From Fratercula arctica (taxonomy: Eukaryota; Chordata; Aves; Charadriiformes; Alcidae): DNA of 64,000 nucleotides. Every line of letters begins with the position of its first letter. Positions within the stretch are counted from its first letter, which is position 1. Shown here piece by piece: positions 21,978-34,500 of this stretch. Position numbers and translations under genes: made by a program. The notes beneath the pieces are model-generated. The model did no database searches. It worked only from the letters and a program-made list of their open reading frames with translations, and was not told the DNA's origin. The stretch covers positions 1,612,001-1,676,000 of the forward strand of contig CANTUZ010000001.1 in assembly GCA_947846985.1 (NCBI GenBank). Reading direction: 5' to 3'.

Positions 21978-22910
21978 CCAGAATCACAGCATAGCAGGGG
22001 TTGGAAGGGACCTCTGGAGATCATCTCATCCAACCCCTTCCCAAAGCAGGGTCACCCACAGCAGGTTGCACAGGAATACATCCAGGTGGGTTTGGAATAT
22101 CTCCAAAGATGGAGACTCCACCACCTCTCTGGGCAGCCTGTGACAGGGCTCTGCCACCCTCACAGGAAAGAAGTTTTTCCTCAGGTTGAGATGGAATGTC
22201 CCATGTTCCAGTTTGTGCCCGTTGCCCCTTGTCCTGTCCCCAGGCACCACTGAGAAGAGTCTGGCCCCATCCTCTTACTCCCCACCCTTTAGCTCTTGCT
22301 GAGCATTGATGAGATCCCCTCTCAGTCTGCTCTTCTCCAGGCTGAACAGACCCAGGGCTCTCAGCCTTTCCTCAGCACAGAGATGCTCCAGCCCCTCCGC
22401 ATCTCCGGAGCCCTGTGCTGGACTCTCTCCAGCAGTTCCCTGTCCTTCTGGAACTGGGGAGCCCAGAACTGGACCCAGTGCTCCAGCTGTGGCCTCCCCA
22501 GGGCAGAGCAGAGGGGGAGGATGACCTCCTTCCACCTGCTGGCCACGGTCCTCTTGATGCCCCTCAGGAGACTATTGGCCTTCTTGGCCACCAGGGCACA
22601 TGGCTGGCTCTTGGTCAGCTTGTTGCCCACCAGGACTCCCAGGTCCCTCTCTGCAGAGCTGCTCTCCAGCAGGTCAGCCCCAACCTGTGCTGGTGCGGGG
22701 GGTTGTTCCTCCCCAGGTGCAGCACCCTACACTTGCCCGTGTTGAACTCCATTGGGTTCCTCTCCACCCAGCTCTCCACCTGCCCAGGCCTGGCTGGATG
22801 GTAGCACAGCCTTCTGGTGTGTCACCCACCCCTCCCAGCTTTGTGTCACCAGCAAACACTCTGTCCCCTCACCCAGCTCGTTGATGAATATGTTGAATCT
22901 CGTGTTGCAG
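21978..22910 (-). mobile_element. CR1 LINE (long copy)
   Basis: Begins CCCAGAATCACAGCATAGC and extends about 930 bp, into antisense sequence translating as FINELGEGTECLLVTQSWEG (the RT C-terminal end, frameshifted). Several frame breaks. Confidence 0.92.
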
Positions 22911-23319
22911 CATTTGCTATTTATCTCCAAAAATAAAGAAAGTGTAGAGTAGTATTTAGCAGGTGCTGTGAGAAGCGCTGGAAGTGGTCACCAGTGGAAA
23001 CATGGGGACAGTTTAACTGAGATTAAGAACATTTTTAAGTAACATTTCACCTTGCCTTTTAACAACGACAGGATTTATCTAGGGGAGGGAGCTGCAGGAC
23101 TCCAGTGCCTGGCTTGCCTCCACCGTTCTGGTGAGGATCAGGCAGGGCTGAAACAAAAGGAAAACCGGAACAAGGGAAAATTGGAGATTCCCAACCTTTG
23201 TCTCAGCTTGCCCTGCTCCGTGCCATGGCTCATCCTGCCCTGGATGTCAGGGGCAAGGGTGTTGGGGCAGCCCATGGCTGGGATGGTGGACGAGAGGAGG
23301 AGCGGGGTGGTGGGAGGGC
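22911..23319. other. intergenic, nothing recognised
   Basis: Unique sequence between a CR1 copy and the minisatellite upstream of POLD3. Confidence 0.45.
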
Positions 23320-23560
23320 CGTGGGTCTGTGAGGGGACGGTGTGCGGCTGTGGGGCTGTGAGGGGACAGTGTGGGGCTGTGAGGGGACAGCGTGGGGCCA
23401 TGAGAGGACAGCGTGGGCCTGTGGGTCCACTAAGGCACAGCGTGGGGCTGTGTGAGGGGACAGTGTGGGGCCATGAGGGGATGATGCGGGGCCATGGGGC
23501 CGTGAGGGGACAGTGTGGGGCCATGTGAGGGGACAGCATGGGGCTATGGGGCCATGAGGG
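23320..23560. repeat. POLD3-upstream minisatellite, segment 1
   Basis: Tandem units of about 20 bp, GTGAGGGGACAGYGTGGGGC, with some CCATGAGGGGATG variants. This is the same array as 24041-24208 and 24852-25265. Confidence 0.9.
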
Positions 23561-24040
23561 TGTAATAAACAGCCAGATTTCTTAAACAGAAATGGCACTT
23601 ATTTTATTATAGGGACAAAGTCGATAAAGCAAAAGCACAGCGCTGGGTGCATGACTCAAGTCAGAGGCACACCAGCTACTACTTCACCCATGTCTTATAT
23701 ACATTCAACATTGCATCAGAGTAATGATTTATCATTAATCCCTTTTTCTTCTATTTGTGTGTTTTCCTTCTGGCAATTGTTTCTGAGGATAATCTTCAGT
23801 TCCCTTCTTCCATGCATATCAGCTCCCTTCTCCTATGCGTCTGTCTCCTTCTGTTAATCATTTGTGGGGTCTCTTGGAGAAGTTCTCTTTTGTTTCTCTC
23901 AGATGTTCTTCTTCATAGCTGCTGTTAGTTGTTATCTTTAAGGTTTCTCATGTTTCCTAATTTACTAAAGGTTAATTATTCCAGTATTTATAGCCTTGTT
24001 ATTATTGCGAAAGCCAACAATACCTTCACCATTTTTCACA
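23561..24040 (-). mobile_element. solo LTR of an endogenous retrovirus, minus orientation
   Basis: A 480-bp element bounded by TGTAATAAACAGCC on the left and TTTTTCACA on the right, so on the minus strand it runs TG...CA. On that strand it has a TATA box (TATATAAG, 23694-23701) and a poly(A) signal AATAAA (23603-23608) about 40 bp from the end. The flanking AGGG at 23557-23560 and 24041-24044 is a 4-bp target duplication. Removing the LTR and one copy restores a normal minisatellite unit. No internal viral genes are present, so it is the product of LTR-LTR recombination. Confidence 0.85.
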
Positions 24041-24208
24041 AGGGGATGGCATGGGGTCAGCTGAGGGGGTGGCATGGGGCCATGAGGGGACAGTGTGGGG
24101 CCATGAGGGGACAGTGTGGGGCCGTGAGGGGACAGCATGGGTCCATGTGAGGGGACAGAGTGGGTCAGTGAGGGGACAGCGTAGGGCTGTGAGGGGACGG
24201 CGTGGGTC
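24041..24208. repeat. POLD3-upstream minisatellite, segment 2
   Basis: The GTGAGGGGACAGYGTGGGGC units resume between the two LTRs. Confidence 0.9.
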
Positions 24209-24851
24209 TGTTACCAAACACAGGCCTCTGCTTTGTTCTAAAATAGTTGTTTCTTACTAACCTTCTTACTGTGTGAGAAAATAGCTAATTACTGACTTTC
24301 TTACTGTGTAAAAATAGGTAGGCACTGAGCTGATGTTACAGGTAGCGATAATGAGGAGACAACCAGAAGCAGTTAATCACTTCAAGGTTCTTCTATACAT
24401 CAAGTATGTACTCCTATACCAATTAGGATAGAGTTATGGCTGCTTCAAAGAACATCCTTATTATCTTCCAGAAGCTGGCAAACTTGCAGCAAACTTTCAC
24501 TGTCCTGAGATGACTCAATACCTTAAAAAGGATAATGCAAGGAAGGGTCTCCTTACCCAAACGACCACCGAGACACTCACGCTTGTGCAGAAGTGTTTTG
24601 CCGACGCAGCAAAATTTGATACGCATGGGCAAAAAGGCTATTTGGTCACCCTAATGAATAGGCGAGCCTAGGTGGAGTTATGTATTAGGTAGGTGGAATT
24701 ATGAGAATATTTTGTGTATAAATAATGGGTGAATATCCCCGGTAAGGTGTGCTAGATTTGTGGGGTTTTCCCCCTAGCACCCGACGTCAAATAAAGCGAT
24801 ATCTCCTCTCTAAACTACTTTTGGTTTTGAGGGCTTTTATTTCAGGTAACA
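24209..24851 (+). mobile_element. solo LTR of a second endogenous retrovirus family, plus orientation
   Basis: A 643-bp element with inverted ends TGTTACC...GGTAACA. It has a TATA box TATAAATA (24717-24724) and a poly(A) signal AATAAA (24790-24795) at the spacing of a U3-R-U5 LTR. GGTC at 24205-24208 and 24852-24855 is a 4-bp target duplication; deleting the LTR restores GGGTCCGTGAAGGGACAGCG, a normal unit. A short internal tandem (TTCTTACTGTGT twice, 24262-24310) is present. It is unrelated in sequence to the LTR at 23561. No internal genes remain. Confidence 0.88.
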
Positions 24852-25265
24852 GGTCCGTGAAGGGACAGCGTGAGCCTGTGAGGGGACAGCACGGCGCTGC
24901 GCGAGGGGACAGCGTGGGTCCGTGGTGAGGGGACAGCGTGGGGCCGTGAGGGGACGGCGTGGTGCTGTGAGGGGATAGCGCGGGGCCATGGGTCCGTGAG
25001 GGGACAGCGTGGGTCCATGGTGAGGGGACAGCGTGGGGCCGTGAGGGGACGGCGTGGTGCTGTGAGGGGATAGCGCGGAGCCATGGGTCCGTGAGGGGAC
25101 AGCGTGGGGCCGTGAGGGGACGGCGTGGTGCTGTGAGGGGATAGCGCGGGGCCATGGGTCCGTGAGGGGACAGCGTGGGTCCGTGAGGGGACAGCGTGAG
25201 GCCGTGAGGGGACAGCGTGGGGCTGTGTGAAGAGACCGCGTGGGGCCCTGAGGGGATAGCGTAGG
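24852..25265. repeat. POLD3-upstream minisatellite, segment 3
   Basis: The longest and most regular part, with a higher-order pattern in which a block of about 95 bp (CGTGGGGCCGTGAGGGGACG, then GCGTGGTGCTGTG, then GGATAGCGCGG) recurs. It ends about 220 bp before the POLD3 start codon. Confidence 0.9.
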
Positions 25266-25483
25266 TGTGAAGCGACGCCGCCGCGGGCGGGCACTAGGAC
25301 CAGGCGGAGCCGCCGCGCCCAGCCCGCTCCTTTTTGTCCCGTCGCGGCCGCCGTCGCCCCCCCTCCCCGGGTTCGGCGGGTTGCCATGGCGGCGGACTGG
25401 CGGCCGTGGCCCTGAGCTGCGCGGGAACTCGCCCGCCTGCGGCCTACCCGGTCCCGCCCTGCCCTGCCCTGCCCCGCCCCGCC
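25266..25483 (+). promoter_or_regulatory. POLD3 CpG-island promoter and 5' UTR
   Basis: CpG-dense, TATA-less DNA. A GC box CCCCGCCCC lies at 25472-25480, an E2F-like GCGCGGGAAC at 25419-25428 and a YY1-like GCCATGGCGGC at 25383-25393. The transcription start cannot be fixed from sequence. Confidence 0.7.
25386..25415 (+). CDS. upstream ORF (9 codons) in the POLD3 5' region
   Basis: ATGGCGGCGGACTGG...TGA encodes MAADWRPWP. It has G at -3 and G at +4, as favourable as the main start. It ends 68 nt before the POLD3 ATG. It matters only if transcription starts upstream of 25386. Confidence 0.4.
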   Translation: MAADWRPWP

Positions 25484-25543
25484 ATGGAGGACGAGCTCTA
25501 CCTCGAGAACATCGACGAGTTCGTCACCGACCAGAATCGCATC
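25484..25543 (+). CDS. POLD3: POLD3 exon 1
   Basis: Residues 1-20, GCC-ATGG start context, ends ATC|GTGAGT. Confidence 0.96.
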
Positions 25544-28500
25544 GTGAGTCCCGCCGGCGGGGCTTTGCGGGGGAGGGGGGGGTGCAGGAGGCCGCCGTTA
25601 TTGCGCGACCCCCTCAGGAGGGAGCGACCCCCCCTCTTTCTACCCCCCCTCAGCGTGGCAGCCATTGCGGGGGGGAGGGTCAGCCCGCATGTTTAGGGGA
25701 CCCTCTCAGGCTGGGGAGGGCTGGAAACGGTGACGGGGGGGCCACAGTGTCAGGCCTGGCACCGTGTTAGCCCTGGCACCGTGTCAGCCCTTGGGGTGAC
25801 ACCAATGTAGCCCTCCCCCACCTCAGTTTCGGTTCAAACAGCCCAAACCCGCCGAGAGCAGCTGCTTTCCGTTGGCAGTTGTGAGGCAAAGGCAGTGTGT
25901 GTGTGTCCCCCATCGCACCCACCTGCGGGACACGTGTGGGTGCCCAGCTTCCTCTCTGCAGGCGCAGGAGGAAGGAGGCCTCCGCCTTGCCCCTCAGGGC
26001 CGTTTGCTCAAGTTTTACTCATTTTTGGGGGATTTATGTGCGGTGCCTGGCTGCGTTTGCAGTGTTGGCTTTTCCACAGGTCACAACATAGAGTTAGCGC
26101 AGGCTTCCTGGGTAGGAGATGCCTTTCTTGGCAGGATCTTTTCCCTCCTTCTGCCTTAAATTAATTTCGTGTCTCTAAAAGTAATTGGTGATGCTATCAG
26201 TTGCGTCACAGGAAAAGCAACTCTCCCTAAATTCCCTGTGCTCCCTAATGGGTGAACTGGTTTTCTACAAAAAAAAAGTACTATAGTGCTGTTTCAGCTA
26301 CAGGTAGCGGTGTTTCAGATCAAGGTATAAACGACAGAAGTGTATGGTGGGTTTTTTCCATGGAAGGTTAAGGCAACCACATGAAGGTTAAGGAACCACT
26401 ATTTCAGCTGAAAAGTAAAATTACAATTTAGCATATCTAGCCTTTTGAAGCCTTGCTTTTTTTTAGGATATTTCAGAAAAATGGTGAGCATGCATGTCTG
26501 TGTTTCTTTCAAAATAGAGATTTTTGCCTAGAAAGTGATACAGTAAAGTCGGTGCATCTTGACTGTAAAGCAGTTGTATTAACACGAACTGCCTACATCG
26601 TTATAATTAATTTCAGTGAACTGCCAGACTAATAAAATGTAATTTAATTGTTGTATTTGAGGTAGGAGAGGCCCTAGCCTGAGGATTAGTTTAAAAAGGG
26701 CAGAGTGGGAGGAGAAACAGGTATAAAAGACATGCCTTGTCTAAATAATACAGCAAGTCAGTGGGATATGGAAAGGGCTGGGATTAGAGCTGTAGTTTCC
26801 TGAGATTTGGCACGTTGTGCTGTCAGACTTGTGACGCAGCTGGAGATCCCTGTGTCCCTGTGACAGGCAAGAGTGCAGAAATCCAATAAATCCTCAATAG
26901 TTGTTTGGAAGAGCAATAAGAGCTGCTCTCAATTAAAAATTCATAGAATGGTTAGAGTTGGAATGGACCTTAAAGATCATCTGGTTCCAACTTCCCTGCC
27001 CTGGGCAGGGACACCTAAAAATTGTGCTGTTTCATTTTTTTCTCTCTGTTTTGAAGCTGAGCACTGGGGGCATTTTAAATGGCTTTTATTTATGCAATGG
27101 CATTTCAAGAAGGTGTTCACAAAACCACACCTTTTAGGATAGTTTGTTTATGTCTCAGGGATTCAATCTACTCCCTAAAGCACAGGTGGGTGGGTGTCCA
27201 TGTGTTCTCACTTTTAACAGGTTTTGCTGTGGGTTTCTTGGAGGGGGAGGTCCAAAGAGTTTGACTTAACCATGAAAAGAGCAAAGGAGGGTAGTTTAAC
27301 AAATCAAGAGAGATTTTATTACTAAAGTTTGGTATTTTTTTCTTGTACAGGTAACATACAAATGGTTAAGCTACACTCTGGGAGTTCACGTCAACCAGGC
27401 TAAACAGTAGGTATTAGTGCATCCCACAAACTTTTGTTTTGTGGCAAGGCCTTTAATTACTGTTTTCATGATTGTGATTAGTGTATTAAAATGATCTCTC
27501 TGGAAATATTTAAAAATCCTGCGTGTCTTCTCAGGAACAGTCAGGTATGTTATTCAACATGTCTTACCCCTCCTGTAGGCAGTTCTTGCCTTGACTTTGA
27601 CGGGTGTTGTGCTTTAGAGAGTAGCACCTCAGCTGGACACCTGATGCTGCTTTATATCATAAATACTTACGTCAGAATAGAAGCTTTAGTGTTATGTTAC
27701 TACAGAAATGCATGTAGCTCCTTTCATTCTGAAATGCAGATTTGTTTTCTGAACTTGGACTCCAGTCCTGCAGACAGACCTGTGCCTCTGTGAGAATCTC
27801 CCACTGCACATCCCAGCTCAGGATGCCGTACGTTATCCATGCATATTGCTGGGAGCAAAATCAGGAAAATGCAGAACAGCTCACGTGTGTGGCAAACGCT
27901 CATCCAGTCTGATCACCCTGCTGTGTAGTGCATGATGGATTATTAATATCTACTTCTGAGGCTTGATAGGCACAGGGAAATGTTTGAAGTCCCTCCAAAC
28001 TTAGCATAAATGTGTAACCTTGTCTTGGTGTATTTTGAAGAATAAAAATTACTGTAGCCTTTTAAATATCCTATAAAACAAAGAAGGATTCTAGGCCTGT
28101 TGCTACACATCAAGGTGAAGTTAAGCATAAGATTTGAAGGCTGCATAAGGAGTGTCAAGTCCCATAATAGAAATATTTTCTCTTGTTTCTGACTATAGCT
28201 TGGACCTAAAGGGGTGTTTGCTGCGTACTCAGCTGCAGTGTACTGTGCCCAGCTTCACCTCTCTATGATTGTGCTGGCTGTGACAGCGTGGTAATTGCAG
28301 TCTGTCTCTGTACCAGTAACGATCTTCAAGTATCTTTACCAGATAGTGTCCTAATGGAGTGTGTGGTAGCGTCTCTGCTCAGTTACACTCATCATAAAGC
28401 AGTAGTATAAGTGGGAGCTGAAAGTTTGAGTCTCGGCTCAATCTTGCCATCGCTAATCATGCTCTTTCCTCCTGTTTCTGATCAACACGTCAGTGGATGT

Positions 28501-31500
28501 AACTGGGATTGTATATATACACCTGGCAGTGTGATTTTGTACCAAAAATCACCAGTTCCTCTGTCAGGTGTTTCAGAATGCTGAGCTGTAATGAGGGAAA
28601 CAGCTTTCTTGAGGAGAGACTTTGGAACAAGCTGCCCAGAGGATGAGAGACCATCTGCAACCAACTATTAAAGCTTTGATAGCTTGTATTCATTTCGCCT
28701 TTAGTTTATATAGCTGTTGGACTGAGGTTCTTCAAAGTGTCAGAGCAGAAAGGTGTCTCAGTAAGATTAAATTAATCCTATTTAAAATAACTGTGCTTCT
28801 GTGAAATATTTCCATGTCAGGCTGGCTTTACTCTTTTTTTATGTAAGCTTCACGGAAAGGGTGGTGATGGGCTCTTTCCTTTCTAGGTGATTAACACTGT
28901 TTTTTTTGTGCAGGATGCTGTATGATTACGTAGAGAGGAAACGAAAGGAGAATTCAGGAGCTCAGCTTCATGTCACCTACTTAGTAGCAGGAAACCTCAT
29001 CCAGAATGGGCACGTTGTGAGTGTTTTATTTCTCAAAGGTGTCCGTGAGCTCTTTGTTCTTGTGTGTCTTCCATCTTGTTTTGTAATCTTTGGGTTAGAA
29101 GCTGAACTTTCTTTTTTCTGTAACAGGCACAGCGTGCTAGGTCTTCTCTACGTGTACAAAATAAGGCACTACCTCTGTCCCAGCACACAAACAATGGGGA
29201 GGAAAGATCAGTTAGTCATGGTTTGGTAATACAGTGATGAATTACACACCAGGGTTTTTAATTAACTTAAATCCTGCTACCAGTCATTGCTCAATGCTAT
29301 CACTGATATTGGACAGCAAATTTTCTAAAACAGTCTGGAGGGGCTCTTGTGAGATCAGCTAATCCATTTCCCAGGACCTGCTGTGGAGTGGAAGTGTGCT
29401 AAGGAGTGTTTGGAGAGAGCTTGGAATTCAATTAAATATAATAATAATAAATAGAATAATAAATAAATAGTTGGAGTTGTCTTGTTAGTTAAAGCAACTT
29501 TTTTTATCCTGGTATACAAGAGAAGCATAAATTTATTAACAGTATTTTGTATTTAAAATGCTTTGACTTATTAAGCAAAGGAATCACTACTTAATATATT
29601 TATTTTTTCTTGTTGCTGCTTGTCAGATTTTCAAGAATATCATCTAAGATTTCAGACAGGTACCCCAGAGGTTTTTGAAAGAAGATGAACAAATTGAGTG
29701 CCTGTTTCCCTTTGCTCACGGAAGAATTTAATATCGAAACACTAAATGCCTTTGACATTCCACTAGGTGTCTCTTTGTATATTTAGATATGAATTTAGCT
29801 ATTTGTATATTTAAATACCGTAATATGTCTTACAATTACAGTCCATAGTGTTCATTTAGAATTAGTACCTCTCAGGGTGTCCTAGCATTTATATGTAGAT
29901 TGGGGGGAAAACGACCAACAAACCTTTTTGGCTTTCCTAAATAATAAATTGGTTCACATGCATAGAACATTCTCTTTAAATCTCCATATTTGTCTGAAAT
30001 TGAAGGTAATTCTGTATTGCATTAGTTCTGTATAATGGAATATATTTATTTAAAGCTGTATAGGTAGTGTCGCATTTATAGCCTGAGTTTAACAGGTTTT
30101 TCCCCTGATTTCTTTTGGAAATAACAAGGTAGCATCTCTTGGCTCACTAGAACTGACCAGAGGTTTGTCTATTCTATTCTATTATTTTTAATAGAATTCT
30201 ATTATTTTTAAATTTGCCATAACATATTTAAAACAAACAAGTGAATTCTGACATAGGAACAAAAATTTTTTTAAAACTGTCTTAGCAGCTTATATATTTC
30301 TAAAACAAGATTTACCAAGGTAAACATATAAAGGTCACTTTTTTTTTTTCTTGTTTTTGCATATCTTATTTTTGAATGCTGCAATAGCAGTGCCTGCTAA
30401 GAAAGGTGACCTGCAGGGGCAGTAAGTTGTGAGGGGCAGAGATGAAGCAATGCCAGGGTTAGGAATGCCACACAGGAGGAGTTTAAAGTTCCTCAGACTG
30501 AAGCAGGTGGGAGAAGAGGTCAGATCTGGAAGATACTTGCAGGAGATGTTCAGGCACTGGAGTAGCTGGTGGGTATTATTATCTGGCACAAGTCAATTTT
30601 GGGTTGTTAAAGGGATGCAAGTGCTTCAGACGCAACTCTGTGCTTGCTGGTAACCCTGCACTACTGTCTGCTGTCAGTAGGTGTAGCCACAAGGCTGTGG
30701 ATTTAACTGCAAGACTGAAGGGAGGTGTGGATAGAAACTGAATATAGAACTGGATAGAACTGAAGGGAGGTGTGGATAGAAATCGGTCACAAACAGTTCT
30801 CATCGTGTCTTAATCACTGCACGCTCTTTCCTTGCTGCTTTTTATCAGCCTCAGTGAGGGACCGAGATTGTCCATCTTTATTTACCATTTCAGCTTGCCT
30901 ACATTTTCTTGCCTCTTAGTCTTTTGCTGGCTAGCCTGTAGTATCAGTTAAGCACAAAATTAATGGTTGGATTTTGTCCAGTCTGTCTGTTTGGATACTC
31001 TCTGTATTAACCGCAGCCTGTTAAATTTCACAGAGCAAGTATAGTCCTTGAAGACTGCCTGTAGAGCACATTTCCAGAAACATTCATTTGTGACTTTTAA
31101 ATTAATGCTTCATTTCTCATGGTGTTTGGCTTCTCTGGTGCCATGTCTGTGCTACAGATTACTACATTACAGTTTTACTGGCAATCTAAATATACACGGG
31201 TGATGTGGGCTGGTGCGGCAGATTTCTAGCAGTTGGGTCATCAGCTGTGTTAATTTGCTTTTCTGCACTGTGCTGCGCAGTTGTTTAGTTCTCGTTTTGT
31301 CTGTGTCTCGTCTCCCAGTGTCAGGAATGGAGGACAGAGGATTTCTTTAGGGTTATAGTGTGATCTGCGAAACAGTCTATTAAAAAAGCAGGGAGATGCA
31401 CCTTTAAAAAATAGTGGCTGATGATTGTTTAAAGGCATTGGCAGTGTTCTTTGCAGCTATAAAGCTAAACCTATAATCTGTAGACTCATTCAACAGATAA

Positions 31501-34500
31501 CTGAAAATATCAATTTTAAGAAAAACAGGTCTTTTCAAATTTTAAGATTGCCATTTATTTATTTTTCACAGTGCCACAAGGTTGCAGTAGTGAGAGAGGA
31601 TAAACTTGAAGGTAAGCAGATTCTGAAAATTATGTGGTTTTGACTTTTTTTTCTTTGAAAGAACAGCAAAGTGAGTAAAGCTCAGAACTTGCCATCTGCA
31701 CGTAAGTGCCTGGTCAGGCTGTTGGGTTCAGGTGTGTACTTTTTGTACTAGCTTTTTCTCAGAATTTTGAATATCTGAGCCAACAGCTGTGTAACTTCGG
31801 ATTTGTGATTTGGGTCTGATTGGTTTTTTTTAATGTTAGCATTTTAGTCAGTGATCCTTTTCTACCTTCCTGCCACTGACAGGCAGTTCCTCCTTAAATG
31901 CAACAATATCAGAGTAGCTTATAGCAGTGTCTCACAGTGTTTTAGAACAATTATGAGCCTTCAGGCTCCCAAGGATACTGAAACAGATAATTCTAGCTAC
32001 TGGTTGAATGCAGTTGCAGTCTTTGTTTGCTTTGAGTGATGTGGGTATTAGTTAAATGTCCTACAAGAACGTTCTCACTTTTGTCTGTGCTATTTGCTTT
32101 TACAGTAAAAGGTGGAAAAAAAAAACCCACCGTTATAACACGGCTTCCTGCAACTGCTCTCCATGCAACGTCAGTCATCTTACCATCTTTCCATGTCTGC
32201 TCCTGCTGATGAGAACCAAAACACAGTTGCAGACTCTTGGTCACTTTCAAATGATGTTTTAGGCATTTGGGAACATACTGTGGCCTTTGTGACCTTAAAT
32301 ATCTGTACTAATGATCTAACTTTGTTTGAAAGACTTGTTTTATTTCCCTTTGTGAAATCTGAGGTGGATTTCTAGCTAAAGTTGTCTTCATCAGGGTAGT
32401 AGATTGTCAAGCAGTGCAACTGCTATCTGTCCTGTTTGTTGAATTATGTGTGCTGCGTAATGTTCTGTTATGCTGTGGAGGAAAAGGTTGTTCATGTTTT
32501 TTGTATCAGAAGACAGGCCAAAGGTATGACTTACATTTGGAAGAGCCTGAGATTTGTGATGGGAGTAGGGCTGCGTAGTCTAGCACTGGCCCCAAGAAAT
32601 GATTACTGCGTGTGTTTTTACAGTGCCTAGAAGCTCTGTCTCAGACCAGGACTGTGTGGAAAGAACAATATAAGCCACAAACAAAGAATTCCTAAAAACC
32701 AGTCCTTGTCTCAAGGGGGTTACAGTTTAAATAGCATAGAAGAGACAAAACATTGATTCCAGCAGACTGTTAGAGAAGACATGGTGCCCCTAGTTGATAC
32801 GGTGGATGCTACCTTAATGTCAGAGAGCAGTTCCAGCAGGGTAGAGATACGGCCTTCTATTTTCTTCCTTAGCTTTGGGTAGTCATAGGCATGCTGGATC
32901 CCAAGCACCAGATATTTTGAAGGTAAACACAAAGACATTGCTCTTAATTCAGTTGTGTAAGAACCAAGAGTGTATAGTGGAAAGCACGTTTGAGAGGCTT
33001 GTGGAGTCTCTTACCTTGATTTCTCGATCAGTGAGCACTGGAAGAAGGTACAATTACACATTTTTATATTTAGGTCCTTGCTGTCCAGTGGTCTGTTGGT
33101 CTCTCCATCCTTGGTAGAGCCTGATACTTAAAGTTGCTGCCTGATTCTGTAAAGGCTGTGCTAACGGAGGACTTTTTTTTTTTTCCCCCCCCCCAGCAAT
33201 GAAGTCTAAACTAGCCATGATTGCAAGTGTGCATGTCTACAGCATTCAGAAAGCCTTGCTCAAGGACAGCGGGCCACTCTACAACACAGACTATGATATC
33301 GTCAAAACAAACCTCCACAACTGCAGCAAGTGAGTTGTGTCTTGGTTTTTCCTCTTATGCTATGCGATTTGAGAGTGAGATGTTGCTACACAGTGCATTT
33401 CAGCAGAAGTCAATGGTTACCAGATATGCCTGGATTTTTAGAAAGCTAGAAAAAGATATCTTCTAAGTGATGCCAGATCAGTCCCCAGACAGCACATTGT
33501 ATGATTGTTTCGTAAACTGAGCTATTTCCAGCTTACACTTGGTTCACTTGCTCTGTTACTCCAACGGGCAGACGGTTCCAGTACATTTCTTCTCTGATGG
33601 CTAGAAACCTTTTTCTTGTTTCCAGGCCGTGCTTGATCATGACCATTTTTATCCAGTCCTCAGTCACACAGTAAGAGTAAATTGAAACAGACTTACGAAA
33701 ACATGAGTGATGTGCTCAGCAAAGCGCTAACATGAGCTTGCCTTCTGTTTTGGGAGTCCGTGTTTTCATCCACTGGACTCCTCTGCCTCTCTGAAGATGT
33801 CTTGCAGGAACTCATTCTCTGAGTTGATGAGGTGTAGGGGAATGATGGCGTAGGGAAGCATACAAAACAGACCAGGCAGCACAAATGCCCTTTATGGTTG
33901 AACTACAGAAAGATTGTCCTGGAATTCAGAGGGACTTCAGTCTCCACGGGTCATTATCTCTCCTCCTGCACAGTGCCTGGCAGCTATGGCTTTTCATTTA
34001 TATGTTGTTTCCACCACGACAGCTTCAGCTTGATGTAATCAGGATGTACAGTGCCATGACCAATCTGGTTTAGAAGGGGGGAATGCCTGAATGTTGTGTC
34101 ATAGAAAGAGTATAGAATTTGAAAGTAGAAACGTAGCTGTCTTCAAAATGTTGACAAGTAAGTGGCTGAGAAAATAATGTCCTAGAAGCTGCGTGTTTCA
34201 AATGTGAATGTCAATATTCTGCTAAGTGCTAGAAAACCCTGCTGCAGTGCAGACACGTGCCATGGTTTTGGCTGCAGTTGCCTTGTTTCCAGTCTTTACT
34301 CTCGGGCATCCCTGCATGGTGATATTTGTGTCTTAGAGTTTGCCTTTCAGACTTGTGTGTGCAGAAGGTTTAGACAATTCAGATTCTGAAATTGCTTTCT
34401 GAAGCCTGTGTGTAAATCCCTGCCTGGCTTTGGAGCAGAGTTTTCCAAGCAAGCTATGAAAAATCCAGCTTCTTCACCTGTGACCTGGCTGAACTAAGTT

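Noticed and set aside
23320..25265. CRISPR-like repeat pattern
   Set aside because: Units are contiguous and degenerate with no unique spacers, and the genome is vertebrate.
23138..25387. Pro/Ser/His-rich open frames (PSRPHTVPS repeats) on the minus strand
   Set aside because: They are translations of the ~20-bp minisatellite and are interrupted by LTR insertions.
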